Assembly (NCBI GenBank): GCA_020627945.1
Contig: JAHDFW010000008.1
Coordinates: 1-41,605 of the forward strand
DNA length: 41,605 bases
Reading direction: 5' to 3'
DNA from: Cytophagales bacterium
GTDB taxonomy: Bacteria; Bacteroidota; Bacteroidia; Cytophagales; JAHDFW01
A program made the translations under genes and the position numbers. Positions 26,621-35,350 of this stretch are shown in pieces (within the stretch, counting starts at the first letter, position 1; each line of letters starts with the position of its first letter). The notes under the pieces were generated by a model. That model saw only the letters and a list, made by a program, of their open reading frames with translations. It was not told the DNA's origin and did not search any database.

Positions 26621-26770
26621 TCATACGTTAATTTTTGCCCTTGCAACTTTCCTCTTACGATATTCCAGAGGAATTAATTTCACCACTCCTACGGTTATTA
26701 ATACATTTAGCAGGGCGTTTTGTAACACTCCAATAATTTCTTTCTTAACCGTATTAATAAATATCTCCAT
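26621..26770 (-). CDS. Possible 49-residue small membrane-associated protein
   Basis: In the 244-bp gap of the operon, ATG at 26770 opens a 49-codon frame ending in TGA at 26621. The product starts MEIFINTVKKEIIGV, has a hydrophobic or amphipathic stretch (about 12-35; NALLNVLITVGVVKLIPL) and a basic tail (YRKRKVARAKINV). The start lies 18 bp after the GH16 stop, the spacing seen between the other genes here, which supports it being real. An inverted repeat (TTATTAATAC / GTATTAATAA, 26694-26760) lies inside. No family recognised. Confidence 0.35.
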   Translation of the reverse strand: MEIFINTVKKEIIGVLQNALLNVLITVGVVKLIPLEYRKRKVARAKINV

Positions 26771-26788
26771 TTTATACTTTAACATTTT

Positions 26789-27973
26789 CTACTGAAAAAC
26801 TCTAACGTAATCCACTCTCATTTCTTGAGGAAATGCGCTATCGTCTATCCCTTGAATACCACCCCATGTTCCTCCAACAGCTATGTTAAAGATGAAAAAG
26901 AACTTTTGATCAAACGGATATTCATACCCCGTAACATCCGTCTTTTTAATTTCATGAATTTTAACATCATCTACATAAAATGTCATACCTGTAGTATTCC
27001 AAATTAATGAATACACATGATAATGATCTGCGAATCCATCTTCTTGATAAAACCCAGAACCACTAATCCCTTTATCATTTACCGAATTACCCCAATGACC
27101 TGTGGCGTGAACATTTAGAGGGTCATACCCTACGAGTTCCATGATATCTATTTCACCGCACTTCGGCCAACTCACATCCCATATGTTATCACCAAGCATC
27201 CAAAGTGCAGGCCATGTACCTCTTGCATCAGGCAACTTCGCTCTTATGTCCACTCTACCATATTGAAATGATTGCTTACCTGAAGTGATCATACGGGCCG
27301 ATGTATAAGCAGAACCACTAAAGTTCTCTTTCTTAGCCACTATTACTAAATCACCATTTTCAATATAAGAATTATCTCTTCTATCCGTATAATACTGAGA
27401 TTCTTGGTTACCCCAACCATTACCTCCCAATTCCCATCGCCAATTGTCTGTGCTGATGTCGGTACCATTAAATTCATCTCCCCACACCAATTCATATCCT
27501 GAGTATGATGTAGGCGTTATATAACCACAATCACTACATTTATCATCGTTCCGGATACTTACTACAGCTTCTCTAGTTGGAGATAACACTGCGTTCTCTG
27601 CACCAGTGATATTAACACTAAATTCTTCATGTGCCTCCGCTTCATCATCACCATATACAGCTATTTGAACCTCTTTCACCAACTCTCCTTCATTGAAGGT
27701 CACGGTTTTTCTATTATCTGAAGAAATAAACTCAAAGTCTGAATCATCCGTGGAAATATGACGAGTGTAATAGTTCACCGTTACAGGGTATGTATTTGCT
27801 GCAACATCCATCTTAATAGTTACGTTTACCGTTGTAGACGAACCTGCATCACCTTCATCAACTTGATTCGTGGCGGTAACACTTAGTTCGGGTAACACTT
27901 CCTCTTGAGGTTTGCAAGCCCATATCACAACAACAGTTGCAAAAAATATTGCCACGTTTCTTATTTTAGTCAT
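26789..27973 (-). CDS. GH16 endo-beta-glucanase (laminarinase type) lipoprotein with Calx-beta domain
   Basis: A 394-residue lipoprotein (lipobox IWAC, Cys20, followed by acidic KPQEE, which fits surface export). Residues 30-140 form a Calx-beta-like domain (VDEGDAG, FNEGELVKEVQIAVYGDDE, VSIRNDD). The GH16 domain (about 155-394) is complete: LVWGDEFNG, NSYIENGDLVI, FQYGRVDIRAKLP, GTWPALWMLG, and the catalytic motif GEIDIMELVG with nucleophile Glu274, Asp276 and acid/base Glu279. The EIDIME beta-bulge form is that of laminarinases and related endo-1,3(4)-beta-glucanases. It probably makes the first cuts in the polymer at the cell surface. It follows its GH16-like paralogue by 14 bp. Confidence 0.93.
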   Translation of the reverse strand: MTKIRNVAIFFATVVVIWACKPQEEVLPELSVTATNQVDEGDAGSSTTVNVTIKMDVAANTYPVTVNYYTRHISTDDSDFEFISSDNRKTVTFNEGELVKEVQIAVYGDDEAEAHEEFSVNITGAENAVLSPTREAVVSIRNDDKCSDCGYITPTSYSGYELVWGDEFNGTDISTDNWRWELGGNGWGNQESQYYTDRRDNSYIENGDLVIVAKKENFSGSAYTSARMITSGKQSFQYGRVDIRAKLPDARGTWPALWMLGDNIWDVSWPKCGEIDIMELVGYDPLNVHATGHWGNSVNDKGISGSGFYQEDGFADHYHVYSLIWNTTGMTFYVDDVKIHEIKKTDVTGYEYPFDQKFFFIFNIAVGGTWGGIQGIDDSAFPQEMRVDYVRVFQ

Positions 27974-27987
27974 ACTATTAATTTCTC

Positions 27988-29184
27988 TTAATTAGCTTTA
28001 AAATACCTTATATAGTCAATTTCCATCTGAGCTGGAAAAGCCGCTGGATCTGGTTCACCAACGTTAATACCTCCAACTGCCATACTGAAAATCACATGAA
28101 AATCAGCATCGTATGGGTAAACATATCCTTGAGCTTGAACTTCTGCTCTGGTTAATGACATATATTCATCTCCATCAATTAAACATCTGATTCTACCATC
28201 TTCCCAAATCAAACTATACACATGAAACACATCGGCCATATATTTATGATCATCAGCAGCATATGACCAAGGCTGCCGCACAAAATCATTCCCGTCATTA
28301 CCATAATCCGCAAGTGTATGTACTATATTAGGAAGATGTCCATAGATCTCAGCCATAATCATCTCTCCACTTGTTGGCCACCAACCATGTACATTATCAT
28401 TCGGTTTCAACCAGATACGAGGCCAGACTCCCTTTCCTGAAGGAAATTTGGCTCTTATATCTAGTCTTCCCTTGTTGATTGCTTTTTTATCTTGAGTTTT
28501 TAATTGTGCAGAAGTATAATTACCTCCTACATCAATTGCCTTTAGAATTAAACTTCCATTTTCAATATAGGAGTTTGCACTACCGTTCGTAAACTCTTGC
28601 AGTTGAGCATTCCACCAGCCACCGCCGCCAACATCATAACCCCAGATGTTTTGATCAATTACGGTTCCGTTGAATTCATCGCTCCAATCTAAAGTGTATC
28701 CAGAATAAGACTCCGCGCTTAAATATCCTTCACAATCCCCTACTAGACACGGGTCATCATCCTTAAGAGTTCCGGTTTTCGATTTACTAGATGAAGTAAA
28801 ACGGGCGTTAATTGGATTTGTTAGTGCAAAAGTAAACTCTTTATCCACTTCATAAACCTCATCTGATTTTACAGTAACAGATACTGTTTGTACTTCCCCA
28901 TCATAAGTAAAGTTGAGTGTTCCATTAGACAATTCAATATCACTGTCAGTGGTAGTTACATGACGCACACTATAATCCACAGAAGGGTTTCCATCTTTCG
29001 ATAATTCTCCACTACAAGAAATCTTAAATTTCACTTCTTTGGTTCCAGTATCTCCTTCTTCAACAGTCACATTGGAAACTATAGAAACTAATGGAAGCAA
29101 CTCTGGATCTCCGCCTCCACAATTAACCAAAAATAGGGCCGCAGTAACTGACAGTAGTGCTATTCTAATTCTTTTCATACTCAA
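27988..29184 (-). CDS. GH16-like lipoprotein with altered catalytic motif; probable surface glycan-binding protein
   Basis: A 398-residue lipoprotein (LVNC, Cys22) with the same layout as its downstream neighbour: Calx-beta-like domain (about 30-145) and GH16 fold (about 160-398; LDWSDEFNG, NSYIENGSLIL, NKGRLDIRAKFP, GVWPRIWL). At the active site the canonical E-I-D-I-M-E is replaced by E-M-I-M-A-E: Glu274 and Glu279 remain but the bridging Asp276 is Ile. The following HATGHW segment is also lost (VHTLADYGN). Activity is therefore likely weak, changed or absent. It sits directly after SusD (12 bp), where surface glycan-binding proteins are usually encoded, so binding is the best guess; an enzyme of changed specificity is the alternative. 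Confidence 0.8.
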   Translation of the reverse strand: MSMKRIRIALLSVTAALFLVNCGGGDPELLPLVSIVSNVTVEEGDTGTKEVKFKISCSGELSKDGNPSVDYSVRHVTTTDSDIELSNGTLNFTYDGEVQTVSVTVKSDEVYEVDKEFTFALTNPINARFTSSSKSKTGTLKDDDPCLVGDCEGYLSAESYSGYTLDWSDEFNGTVIDQNIWGYDVGGGGWWNAQLQEFTNGSANSYIENGSLILKAIDVGGNYTSAQLKTQDKKAINKGRLDIRAKFPSGKGVWPRIWLKPNDNVHGWWPTSGEMIMAEIYGHLPNIVHTLADYGNDGNDFVRQPWSYAADDHKYMADVFHVYSLIWEDGRIRCLIDGDEYMSLTRAEVQAQGYVYPYDADFHVIFSMAVGGINVGEPDPAAFPAQMEIDYIRYFKAN

Positions 29185-29196
29185 CTAAGCTTATTT

Positions 29197-30717
29197 TTAG
29201 TAACAAGGGTTTTGCATAATCAACTCACTCGTTTCTACGTCCTGATCCATGATCGGTAATATTTCGTTACATCCTTCGGTGAAGTTGTTCTTACCATACT
29301 CTGTAAATGCATTAAGCGCAGTTCCAGCTAATCCCCATCTCGCTAAATCATAGAATCTTACGTTCTCCAATCCTAATTCAACTCTTCTTTCGTGATAAAC
29401 TACAGCTTTCAATTCTGGTAAGCCAAACAATGTAGACTCTTTGAAATTAGCAATATCTGCAGATGTAGGATAATCTGACAATCCTGCACGGTTTCTAACC
29501 TTTTTCAATGATGATTGAGCGCTCCCCGCATCACCAAGTTCCATGGAAGCCTCAGCGTGAATCAATAGAATATCTGCATAACGTAAGAATATATAATCCA
29601 AATCCTGACTGTAATCCACAATAGTAGGTCTTTGATCATCTGGAATAAGATATTTCTGACACATATATCCAGTTGGTGGGTTCCAATTCCCTCCTACGAA
29701 ATCATGGGCATCACCTCCAAAAGTCCCTGGAATAGACTCTCCATCAAAAACAATAGATGCTTGCTTTCTGATATCCTGATCTTCAAATGCATTTACAAAA
29801 TCTTCTGTAGGACAGTTGAAACCATATCCCCATCCAAGATCACGATCTCCATACCAGATACTCAACCAAGATCCTTCAGCATTACCCCACCATCCATCAT
29901 TATCTTCGGAGTGCTTAATAGCCCAAACTACTTCTTTACCCCATTGTTTATCTTCCGTAAATATGTCGGAGAAATTTTCCTCTAGATCATATTGTCCCGA
30001 GTTCATTACAACTTCTGCTTGTGATTTAGCTTCAGCCCATTTCTTTTGATAAGCATACGCCAAAGTTAAAAGACCATCAGCAGCCCCTTTCGTAGCGCGT
30101 CCTTCCTCACTTGGAGAAACGGCTGCTGGCAATCCTGCTGCAGCGTCGATCAAATCTTGCTCAATAAGCGCATAAGTTTCAGCTACGGTTGCACGAGACT
30201 TTACAGTTGGATCTTCTACCGTATAAATTTGTGCACCACCGAAATTTCTAACAAGTCTAAAATACGCATATGCACGTAAAAATTTAAAATCAGCCATGTA
30301 ACGAGTTCTTGTTGCTTCATCTAATCCTTCAAAATTGGCAACAATGCTCATTCCAAAGTTGGCACGCGCTATCACCTTGTACATATCGCTATAAATCCAG
30401 CTTACAACATCCGTTCTTCCATTCGCGTTGAATGTCATACAATCGAATATACCTTGCTGATCTCCATCACTCTCTCCACCTTTCACAGCATCATCCGACA
30501 TTACACTCCCAACAGCCCAAAACGCCACGTTATTCATTTGCCACCCTGTAGGATCATACGCTGCCACGATTAACTCATAAAGCTTCTCCGGAGTATCGTA
30601 ATAATCATCTGCGGTTTCATTTTGTCCTGGCTTTTCTAAATCTAGCCACTCTTTTTTACAACTTCCTAAAAGGAATACTACCGTAATAAGTAATAATATT
30701 ATTGAATTCTTTTTCAT
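29197..30717 (-). CDS. susD: SusD/RagB-family starch-binding-like outer-membrane lipoprotein
   Basis: The 506-residue lipoprotein (LLGSC, Cys20, followed by KKEWLDLEKPG) has a typical SusD helical scaffold with TPR-like repeats: ARANFGMSIVANFEGL, FLRAYAYFRLVRNFGG, and ADGLLTLAYAYQKKWAEA. The family's C-terminal signature is present: YILRYADILLIHAEA-like (YIFLRYADILLIHAEASMEL) and ERRVELGLENVRFYDLARWG. It caps the SusC barrel and delivers oligosaccharides for import. It lies 11 bp after SusC. Rich in Trp (WGNAEGSWLSIWYGDRDLGW), fitting glycan stacking. The symbol is used for the family; the substrate is not starch judging by the enzymes encoded nearby. Confidence 0.95.
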   Translation of the reverse strand: MKKNSIILLLITVVFLLGSCKKEWLDLEKPGQNETADDYYDTPEKLYELIVAAYDPTGWQMNNVAFWAVGSVMSDDAVKGGESDGDQQGIFDCMTFNANGRTDVVSWIYSDMYKVIARANFGMSIVANFEGLDEATRTRYMADFKFLRAYAYFRLVRNFGGAQIYTVEDPTVKSRATVAETYALIEQDLIDAAAGLPAAVSPSEEGRATKGAADGLLTLAYAYQKKWAEAKSQAEVVMNSGQYDLEENFSDIFTEDKQWGKEVVWAIKHSEDNDGWWGNAEGSWLSIWYGDRDLGWGYGFNCPTEDFVNAFEDQDIRKQASIVFDGESIPGTFGGDAHDFVGGNWNPPTGYMCQKYLIPDDQRPTIVDYSQDLDYIFLRYADILLIHAEASMELGDAGSAQSSLKKVRNRAGLSDYPTSADIANFKESTLFGLPELKAVVYHERRVELGLENVRFYDLARWGLAGTALNAFTEYGKNNFTEGCNEILPIMDQDVETSELIMQNPCY

Positions 30718-30728
30718 CGTGCTGTTAT

Positions 30729-33700
30729 TTAAAAGGTTGCGTTTAGACCAAAGTTCATTGTTTTAGGCACTGTATAGTTACCTATATCCATTTTCTGTAC
30801 AAATATTCCCCAAGTATTCCCCAGTTCTGGATCTCTACCCGAATATTTCGAGATTGTTATATAATTCTGCAGGTTTGCATAAACTCTAAGTTTAGTCAAA
30901 CCAATTTTCTTCACTACTTTCTCAGGAAGCGTATAACCTATCATGATATTCTTAAATCTAAAGAAAGATCCACTTTCGATATACGCATCAGAAGGAGTAG
31001 CATAATTGTTTTGGAAATCTCCACCTAACTGTGCAATAGTCGCATTTGGATTATCAGGTGTCCATGCATCTGTAAGCATATAAGATCTCATGTTAGACGA
31101 CTCATATCCTGTTTCCATATACAATTTAGAGGTGTTAAAAATTTCATTACCATAGTTCCAATATGTGAACAGATTAAAGTCAAATCCCTTGTATTGAGCA
31201 TTTGCGTTCATACCCATTACGAAATCTGCATAAGGAGAGCCAATGTTTACGATATCATTCTCATCTAAAATCCCGTCACCATTTTGGTCTCTGTAACGAT
31301 AATCACCCGCTCCTACGTTATTACCGTAAGTTTGTTGAGTAACTCCATTTGCATCTACGTATGTTAAATTTTGAGCTTCAGCATCTGTTTGGAAGATTCC
31401 TTCCACCTCATAACCATAAAAACCTCCAATTTCGGTTCCAACAGTAGTTTTAGTATACCAACTCATCGCCTGATTAGCTCCACCATAGATAACATCATTA
31501 CCTTCAATTAACGATACAAGATTATTTCTAACTCTTGAGAAATTCACTCCCACATCATATTTGAACTCTTTTTCACGACTCTTGTACTTAACTTCAAATT
31601 CAACTCCTCTACTGGTCATTGAAGCAATATTTCCTGGAGCAACAAAATCAAACCCTGAACTGATTGGTTGGGTATTATTACCCATAATCATGTCTGAAGT
31701 ATTTCTCACAAACATTTCTCCAGTAAACCAGATTTTATTCTGAAATAATCCCATATCAAGAGCAACGTTGGTCATTGCCATAGACTCCCAAGCTAAAAAC
31801 GGGTTACCTAATCCTCCACTCCATGATCCAAGTTGTTCAGGGCTTCCATCAGGACCAAAAACAAATCTACTTCCACGATCAACTAAACCAGCTAAATATT
31901 GAAAATCACCAGCAGCTTGGCTGTTACCAATAACTCCATAACCTCCTCTAAGTTTTAGAAAGTTAATGTTTGATAATAGTCCTTCTCCATTTTTAATTTT
32001 CTCAAAGAATTTTTCATTAGAGATCTTCCATCCTGCAGAAAGTCCAGGGAATACACCAAACTTACGTGCTGGTCCAAACTGACTTGAACCATCTCTTCTT
32101 ACATTAACTGTTAAAAAGTATTTGTCATTAAACTCATAATCCAATCTACCAAAAATTGACGCCAATCTTCTATATGCGATCCAATCTCCAATAGTTGTTA
32201 AAGAATCATTTTGAGGTCCTGTACTTGTTAACAATTCAGTAATCGGAAACTCCAAGTTTACATCTCCTCCTAAATCTCTTTTTGAAATATTAAAGCCTAA
32301 ATTGTTCCAATCATACGCGGTAGTTCCTCCTAATAGACCAATCTTATGTTTTTTAATGGTCTTATCAATTTTAATAGTATTCTCCCAGTTGTAGGAAAAC
32401 CAACGATTAAAATGTCTACTCAATTGATCCAATTGATTTCTGTCCGAAATCTCAATAAAGTAAATTGGGCTGTACCCCCATCCATTTTGGTACGAATAAT
32501 CAGTTCCTAAAGATGATCTTAACGTAACCCCTTTAACTGGAAGGATTTCTAAATATGCATTACCTAATAATTTATCAGTCCAAGTCATACCATAGTCACG
32601 AGTATTTCTGGAAAGTTGAGCAACCATGTTTGGTGTGTTACCAAAATCTATTTGATTCCAATATAAAGAATCGTTAGGGTTATACAGTTCGTGACCTTCA
32701 GGAACTAAAGTTCCAACACCACCATTAAAACTGCTATCTACTTGTCTAACAATTTCCGCGGTTGGATCTAAGGTTGTAGCAGCTAGCAATGTACTACCTT
32801 CAGCCCTAGAGTTATTGAAAGAAACTCCTTTACCTCCATCTCGAGTGTATGACGAACTAAAACCAAACTTAACGTGCTCAGAAAAATCAAAATCTAAATT
32901 TGCTCTAAACGAATATCTCTCATAAAATGATGTAGGAACAATACCTTGCTCATTGAAGTAATCTCCAGAAATTGCATATCTTACGTCAGGAGCACCTCCA
33001 TTAACAGCAACGTGACTGTTATAAACCGATCCCGTTTGAAAAATAGCATCTTGCCAATCCGTCCCAATACCAGCATAATCTTCTGGAAACTGAAATCTAG
33101 CAATAGCTGGAAGCCCTTGATTCGTATTCCAAAGGTTAGTAGCTCTTGCAAATCCTTCACCATCTAGTACGTCTAACTTCTTAATTAAACGTTGTGATCC
33201 GTAATAGGTATCATAAGAAACTACAGGTTTACCACTTTTACCACGTTTAGTCGTAATAATAATTACACCTCCAGCTGCTCTAGCTCCATAAATAGCAGCA
33301 GCTGATGCATCTTTCAGTATGTTTATCGATTCTATATCGGAAGGTGAAATAGCGTTAACGGCCGGACCATCTAAAGGAATTCCATCCACAATATAAAGAA
33401 CCGGAGCAGGGTTAATACTACTAATACCTCTAATCGTAACTTCAGCCGCTCCCCCAGGAGCTCCATTGGCCTTTACAACCTGCACACCTGCAGCTCTACC
33501 CTGTAAAGCATCTGCAGCTACTGGCACCACAGTTTGTGTAATTTCATCGGATGTAACCTGAACTACTGAACCTGTAACATCCTCTGCTTCTTGAGTTCCA
33601 TAACCAACTACTAGTACTTCTTTAATTTGTTCAATTTGAAGAGCCACGTCAATGACACCCGCGGAAGACACAATTCTAGTCGTCTTCAAATAACCAACCA

Positions 33701-33920
33701 TTCCGTAAATTAATGTATCTCCCACAGTAACCTCTATGGAATACTTCCCTTCATAGTCTGCGTTAACTCCTTTCGAAGTTCCTTTAATTGCTATTGAAGA
33801 AAATGGGAGACCAGCACCTGTCTCAGCATCGGTAACTTTCCCCGAAATAGTGCTCTTGCTTTGTGAAAACATCGAAATGGATGTTAAACAAGCTAGTGTA
33901 ATGAGTAAGATTTTTTTCAT
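30729..33920 (-). CDS. susC: SusC/RagA-family TonB-dependent outer-membrane transporter
   Basis: The 1063-residue transporter has a signal peptide (ISMFSQ) and an N-terminal carboxypeptidase-regulatory-like domain (about 22-105; ISGKVTDAETGAGLPFSSI). A TonB-box-like region and SusC signature follow (IKEVLVVGYGTQ). The plug domain (about 118-228) has LYIVDGIPLDG and SINILKDASAAAIYGARAAG. The large barrel ends in Phe (MNFGLNATF). It imports oligosaccharides into the periplasm with SusD, powered by TonB. No N-terminal extension for anti-sigma signalling is seen, so regulation is likely through the NUDIX-type regulator upstream. First gene of the long operon, with a 535-bp gap before it. Confidence 0.96.
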   Translation of the reverse strand: MKKILLITLACLTSISMFSQSKSTISGKVTDAETGAGLPFSSIAIKGTSKGVNADYEGKYSIEVTVGDTLIYGMVGYLKTTRIVSSAGVIDVALQIEQIKEVLVVGYGTQEAEDVTGSVVQVTSDEITQTVVPVAADALQGRAAGVQVVKANGAPGGAAEVTIRGISSINPAPVLYIVDGIPLDGPAVNAISPSDIESINILKDASAAAIYGARAAGGVIIITTKRGKSGKPVVSYDTYYGSQRLIKKLDVLDGEGFARATNLWNTNQGLPAIARFQFPEDYAGIGTDWQDAIFQTGSVYNSHVAVNGGAPDVRYAISGDYFNEQGIVPTSFYERYSFRANLDFDFSEHVKFGFSSSYTRDGGKGVSFNNSRAEGSTLLAATTLDPTAEIVRQVDSSFNGGVGTLVPEGHELYNPNDSLYWNQIDFGNTPNMVAQLSRNTRDYGMTWTDKLLGNAYLEILPVKGVTLRSSLGTDYSYQNGWGYSPIYFIEISDRNQLDQLSRHFNRWFSYNWENTIKIDKTIKKHKIGLLGGTTAYDWNNLGFNISKRDLGGDVNLEFPITELLTSTGPQNDSLTTIGDWIAYRRLASIFGRLDYEFNDKYFLTVNVRRDGSSQFGPARKFGVFPGLSAGWKISNEKFFEKIKNGEGLLSNINFLKLRGGYGVIGNSQAAGDFQYLAGLVDRGSRFVFGPDGSPEQLGSWSGGLGNPFLAWESMAMTNVALDMGLFQNKIWFTGEMFVRNTSDMIMGNNTQPISSGFDFVAPGNIASMTSRGVEFEVKYKSREKEFKYDVGVNFSRVRNNLVSLIEGNDVIYGGANQAMSWYTKTTVGTEIGGFYGYEVEGIFQTDAEAQNLTYVDANGVTQQTYGNNVGAGDYRYRDQNGDGILDENDIVNIGSPYADFVMGMNANAQYKGFDFNLFTYWNYGNEIFNTSKLYMETGYESSNMRSYMLTDAWTPDNPNATIAQLGGDFQNNYATPSDAYIESGSFFRFKNIMIGYTLPEKVVKKIGLTKLRVYANLQNYITISKYSGRDPELGNTWGIFVQKMDIGNYTVPKTMNFGLNATF

Positions 33921-34372
33921 ATACGTGGTAAGGTTATTGTTTTTTATACAAAAAGTTAATTGCTTGATTACAATATCAATGTATGTGTATTTTCAACAAG
34001 AACCAAGTGGACTACCAAAAAAAATCCAAAAAAAAATCGACTAACTTCCTATTCCCATCGGTTAGCACAAATGCCAACCATATTTAAAAGACAAAACACA
34101 TTCTTAGAATAGTTCTATTAAAACCTAAATAATAAGGCGCTAAATATCAATTCTAGCATGATTATTACATTTCGACAAAGAACCTCGTTAACAAGCTGTA
34201 TATCTGCATATTACAGGGTTTATAATTCAAAAAACACTTCCTAAATAAGCGTAATACATGTAAAATCCTTTATGAAAAGACATTATAATAGTGAAGTATT
34301 AAACTTTCCATCACTTTACTAATAGAGCAAATTCTAAAAAACACTTTCTCTAAATTCAGGACTTAAAAGTGC
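33921..34372. other. Non-coding region upstream of SusC
   Basis: About 450 bp of AT-rich DNA between SusC and the terminator of the regulator gene. I see no convincing reading frame or long palindrome. It should hold the SusC promoter and the operator for the NUDIX-type regulator; a weak promoter candidate lies at 33949-33979. Confidence 0.5.
33949..33979 (-). promoter_or_regulatory. Weak candidate promoter for the SusC operon
   Basis: On the minus strand TTG (33979-33977) is followed after 18 bp by TAACTTTTTG (33958-33949), a loose match to the Bacteroidota TTG-N17-23-TAnnTTTG consensus with two extra T. It would give a leader of about 20 nt. No perfect consensus occurs elsewhere in the gap. 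Confidence 0.3.
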
Positions 34373-34407
34373 AAAAAATAAGGAGCCCCATCTAAGATGA
34401 AACTCCT
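34373..34407 (-). terminator. Terminator after the NUDIX-type regulator gene
   Basis: On the minus strand AGGAGTTTCATC-TTA-GATGGGGCTCCT forms a 12-bp stem with three T-G wobbles, followed by TATTTTTT. It lies 48 bp after the stop codon and separates the regulator from SusC. Confidence 0.8.
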
Positions 34408-34455
34408 CTAATGTTGTTAGGTTATTTAGCTAGTTAATACCTATTTCATTCTTTT

Positions 34456-35148
34456 TTATAGTTCAAATACGAATCCTTCAGATCTTAATTGATCATATCT
34501 ATTTTCGTCAAACTTGTAAAGTTTAGCTGGTCTGTGCGAAACACTTTCCTGTAAATTGCCAGTATCCTGAATCAAGTTCATAGATAAAATCTTTTTACGG
34601 AAATTACGAGTGTCAAAAGTTCGTTGTAATACTGCTTCATAAAGACTTTGTAATTCACGAAGGGTAAAATCTTTAGGCAATAACTCAAAACCAATTGGTT
34701 TAATACGTACGAAGCGCTGTAATTTTTCTAAACACGCTTCTAAAATTTCATTATGATCAAATGCCAATTCTGAAATACTACGAACGGAATGCCATCTTGC
34801 TTCTTTTGCGAATGAAGACGGGTTCAAGTTATAGTCGCTAATTTTAATCAAACTATAATAGGCAACCGTGATAACCCTTCCTAATGGGTGACGTCCCAAA
34901 TTTCCAAAAGTTTTCACTTGATCCATGTAAACATCAGAAAGCCCCGTCAACTCCTTAAGTACACGCTGTACAGAAGTATCTAGGTCCTCATCAATTTTTG
35001 CTAAATCTCCTGGAAGTGCCCACATTCCGTCAAAAGGGTCCTCTCCTCTTTTAATAAGAAGTACTTTAAGTTCTTCATTATCAAATCCGAAAATCACACT
35101 ATCAACAGACAGGGATAGCTTTCCATGCACATTAAAATTAACACTCAT
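34456..35148 (-). CDS. NUDIX-domain / winged-helix transcriptional regulator (NrtR/AraR-like)
   Basis: The 230-residue regulator has a NUDIX-fold sensor (about 8-140; VLLIKRGEDPFDGMWALPGD) and a C-terminal winged helix (about 150-230; FTLRELQSLYEAVL, RNFRKKILSMNLI, HRPAKLYKF) typical of NrtR-type regulators. The NUDIX box is broken: in the REx2EExG core the sequence reads R62-V-L-K-E66-L-T-G69, so two metal-binding glutamates are lost and it should bind, not hydrolyse, its ligand. Relatives in Bacteroidota (AraR) regulate sugar utilization. Its position upstream of SusC makes it the likely regulator of this locus, sensing a sugar or sugar derivative. It has its own promoter and terminator. 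Confidence 0.85.
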   Translation of the reverse strand: MSVNFNVHGKLSLSVDSVIFGFDNEELKVLLIKRGEDPFDGMWALPGDLAKIDEDLDTSVQRVLKELTGLSDVYMDQVKTFGNLGRHPLGRVITVAYYSLIKISDYNLNPSSFAKEARWHSVRSISELAFDHNEILEACLEKLQRFVRIKPIGFELLPKDFTLRELQSLYEAVLQRTFDTRNFRKKILSMNLIQDTGNLQESVSHRPAKLYKFDENRYDQLRSEGFVFEL

Positions 35149-35168
35149 ACTCTCCTAATAATTTGGGA

Positions 35169-35198
35169 CAAAGTTAATTAAAGATATAATAATTCAAA
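35169..35198 (-). promoter_or_regulatory. Promoter of the NUDIX-type regulator gene
   Basis: On the minus strand TTTG (35198-35195), 18 bp, then TAACTTTG (35176-35169), an exact match to the Bacteroidota TAnnTTTG element with suitable spacing. It predicts a leader of about 15 nt to the ATG at 35148. Confidence 0.6.
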
Positions 35199-35350
35199 CA
35201 CCCTTAACGTATTTTGAACCAATATATACATTATTAAACAAAAACTAAAATGTGTTTATTTTTAAGGTATTTTGATTAAACAAAACTTCCGTAAAACCTA
35301 AATTCCATTTTGGTTCTACAATTCATGTTTATTTTACCTATCTTTAGTAC

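Larger units (their letters stand above)
16936..35198 (-). other. Polysaccharide utilization locus for a beta-glucan (regulator to GH3)
   Basis: A minus-strand locus: NUDIX-type regulator, SusC, SusD, two GH16-related lipoproteins, a possible small protein, two non-enzymatic T9SS cargo proteins, GH5-CBM6, and GH3. Gaps from SusC through GH5 are 11-18 bp except one 244-bp gap that contains a small reading frame. A weaker hairpin separates GH5 from GH3 and a strong one ends the locus. Enzyme content (endo-acting GH16 and GH5, exo-acting GH3, CBM6 modules) suggests laminarin or another beta-1,3-containing glucan; the exact linkage cannot be read from sequence. Confidence 0.85.
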
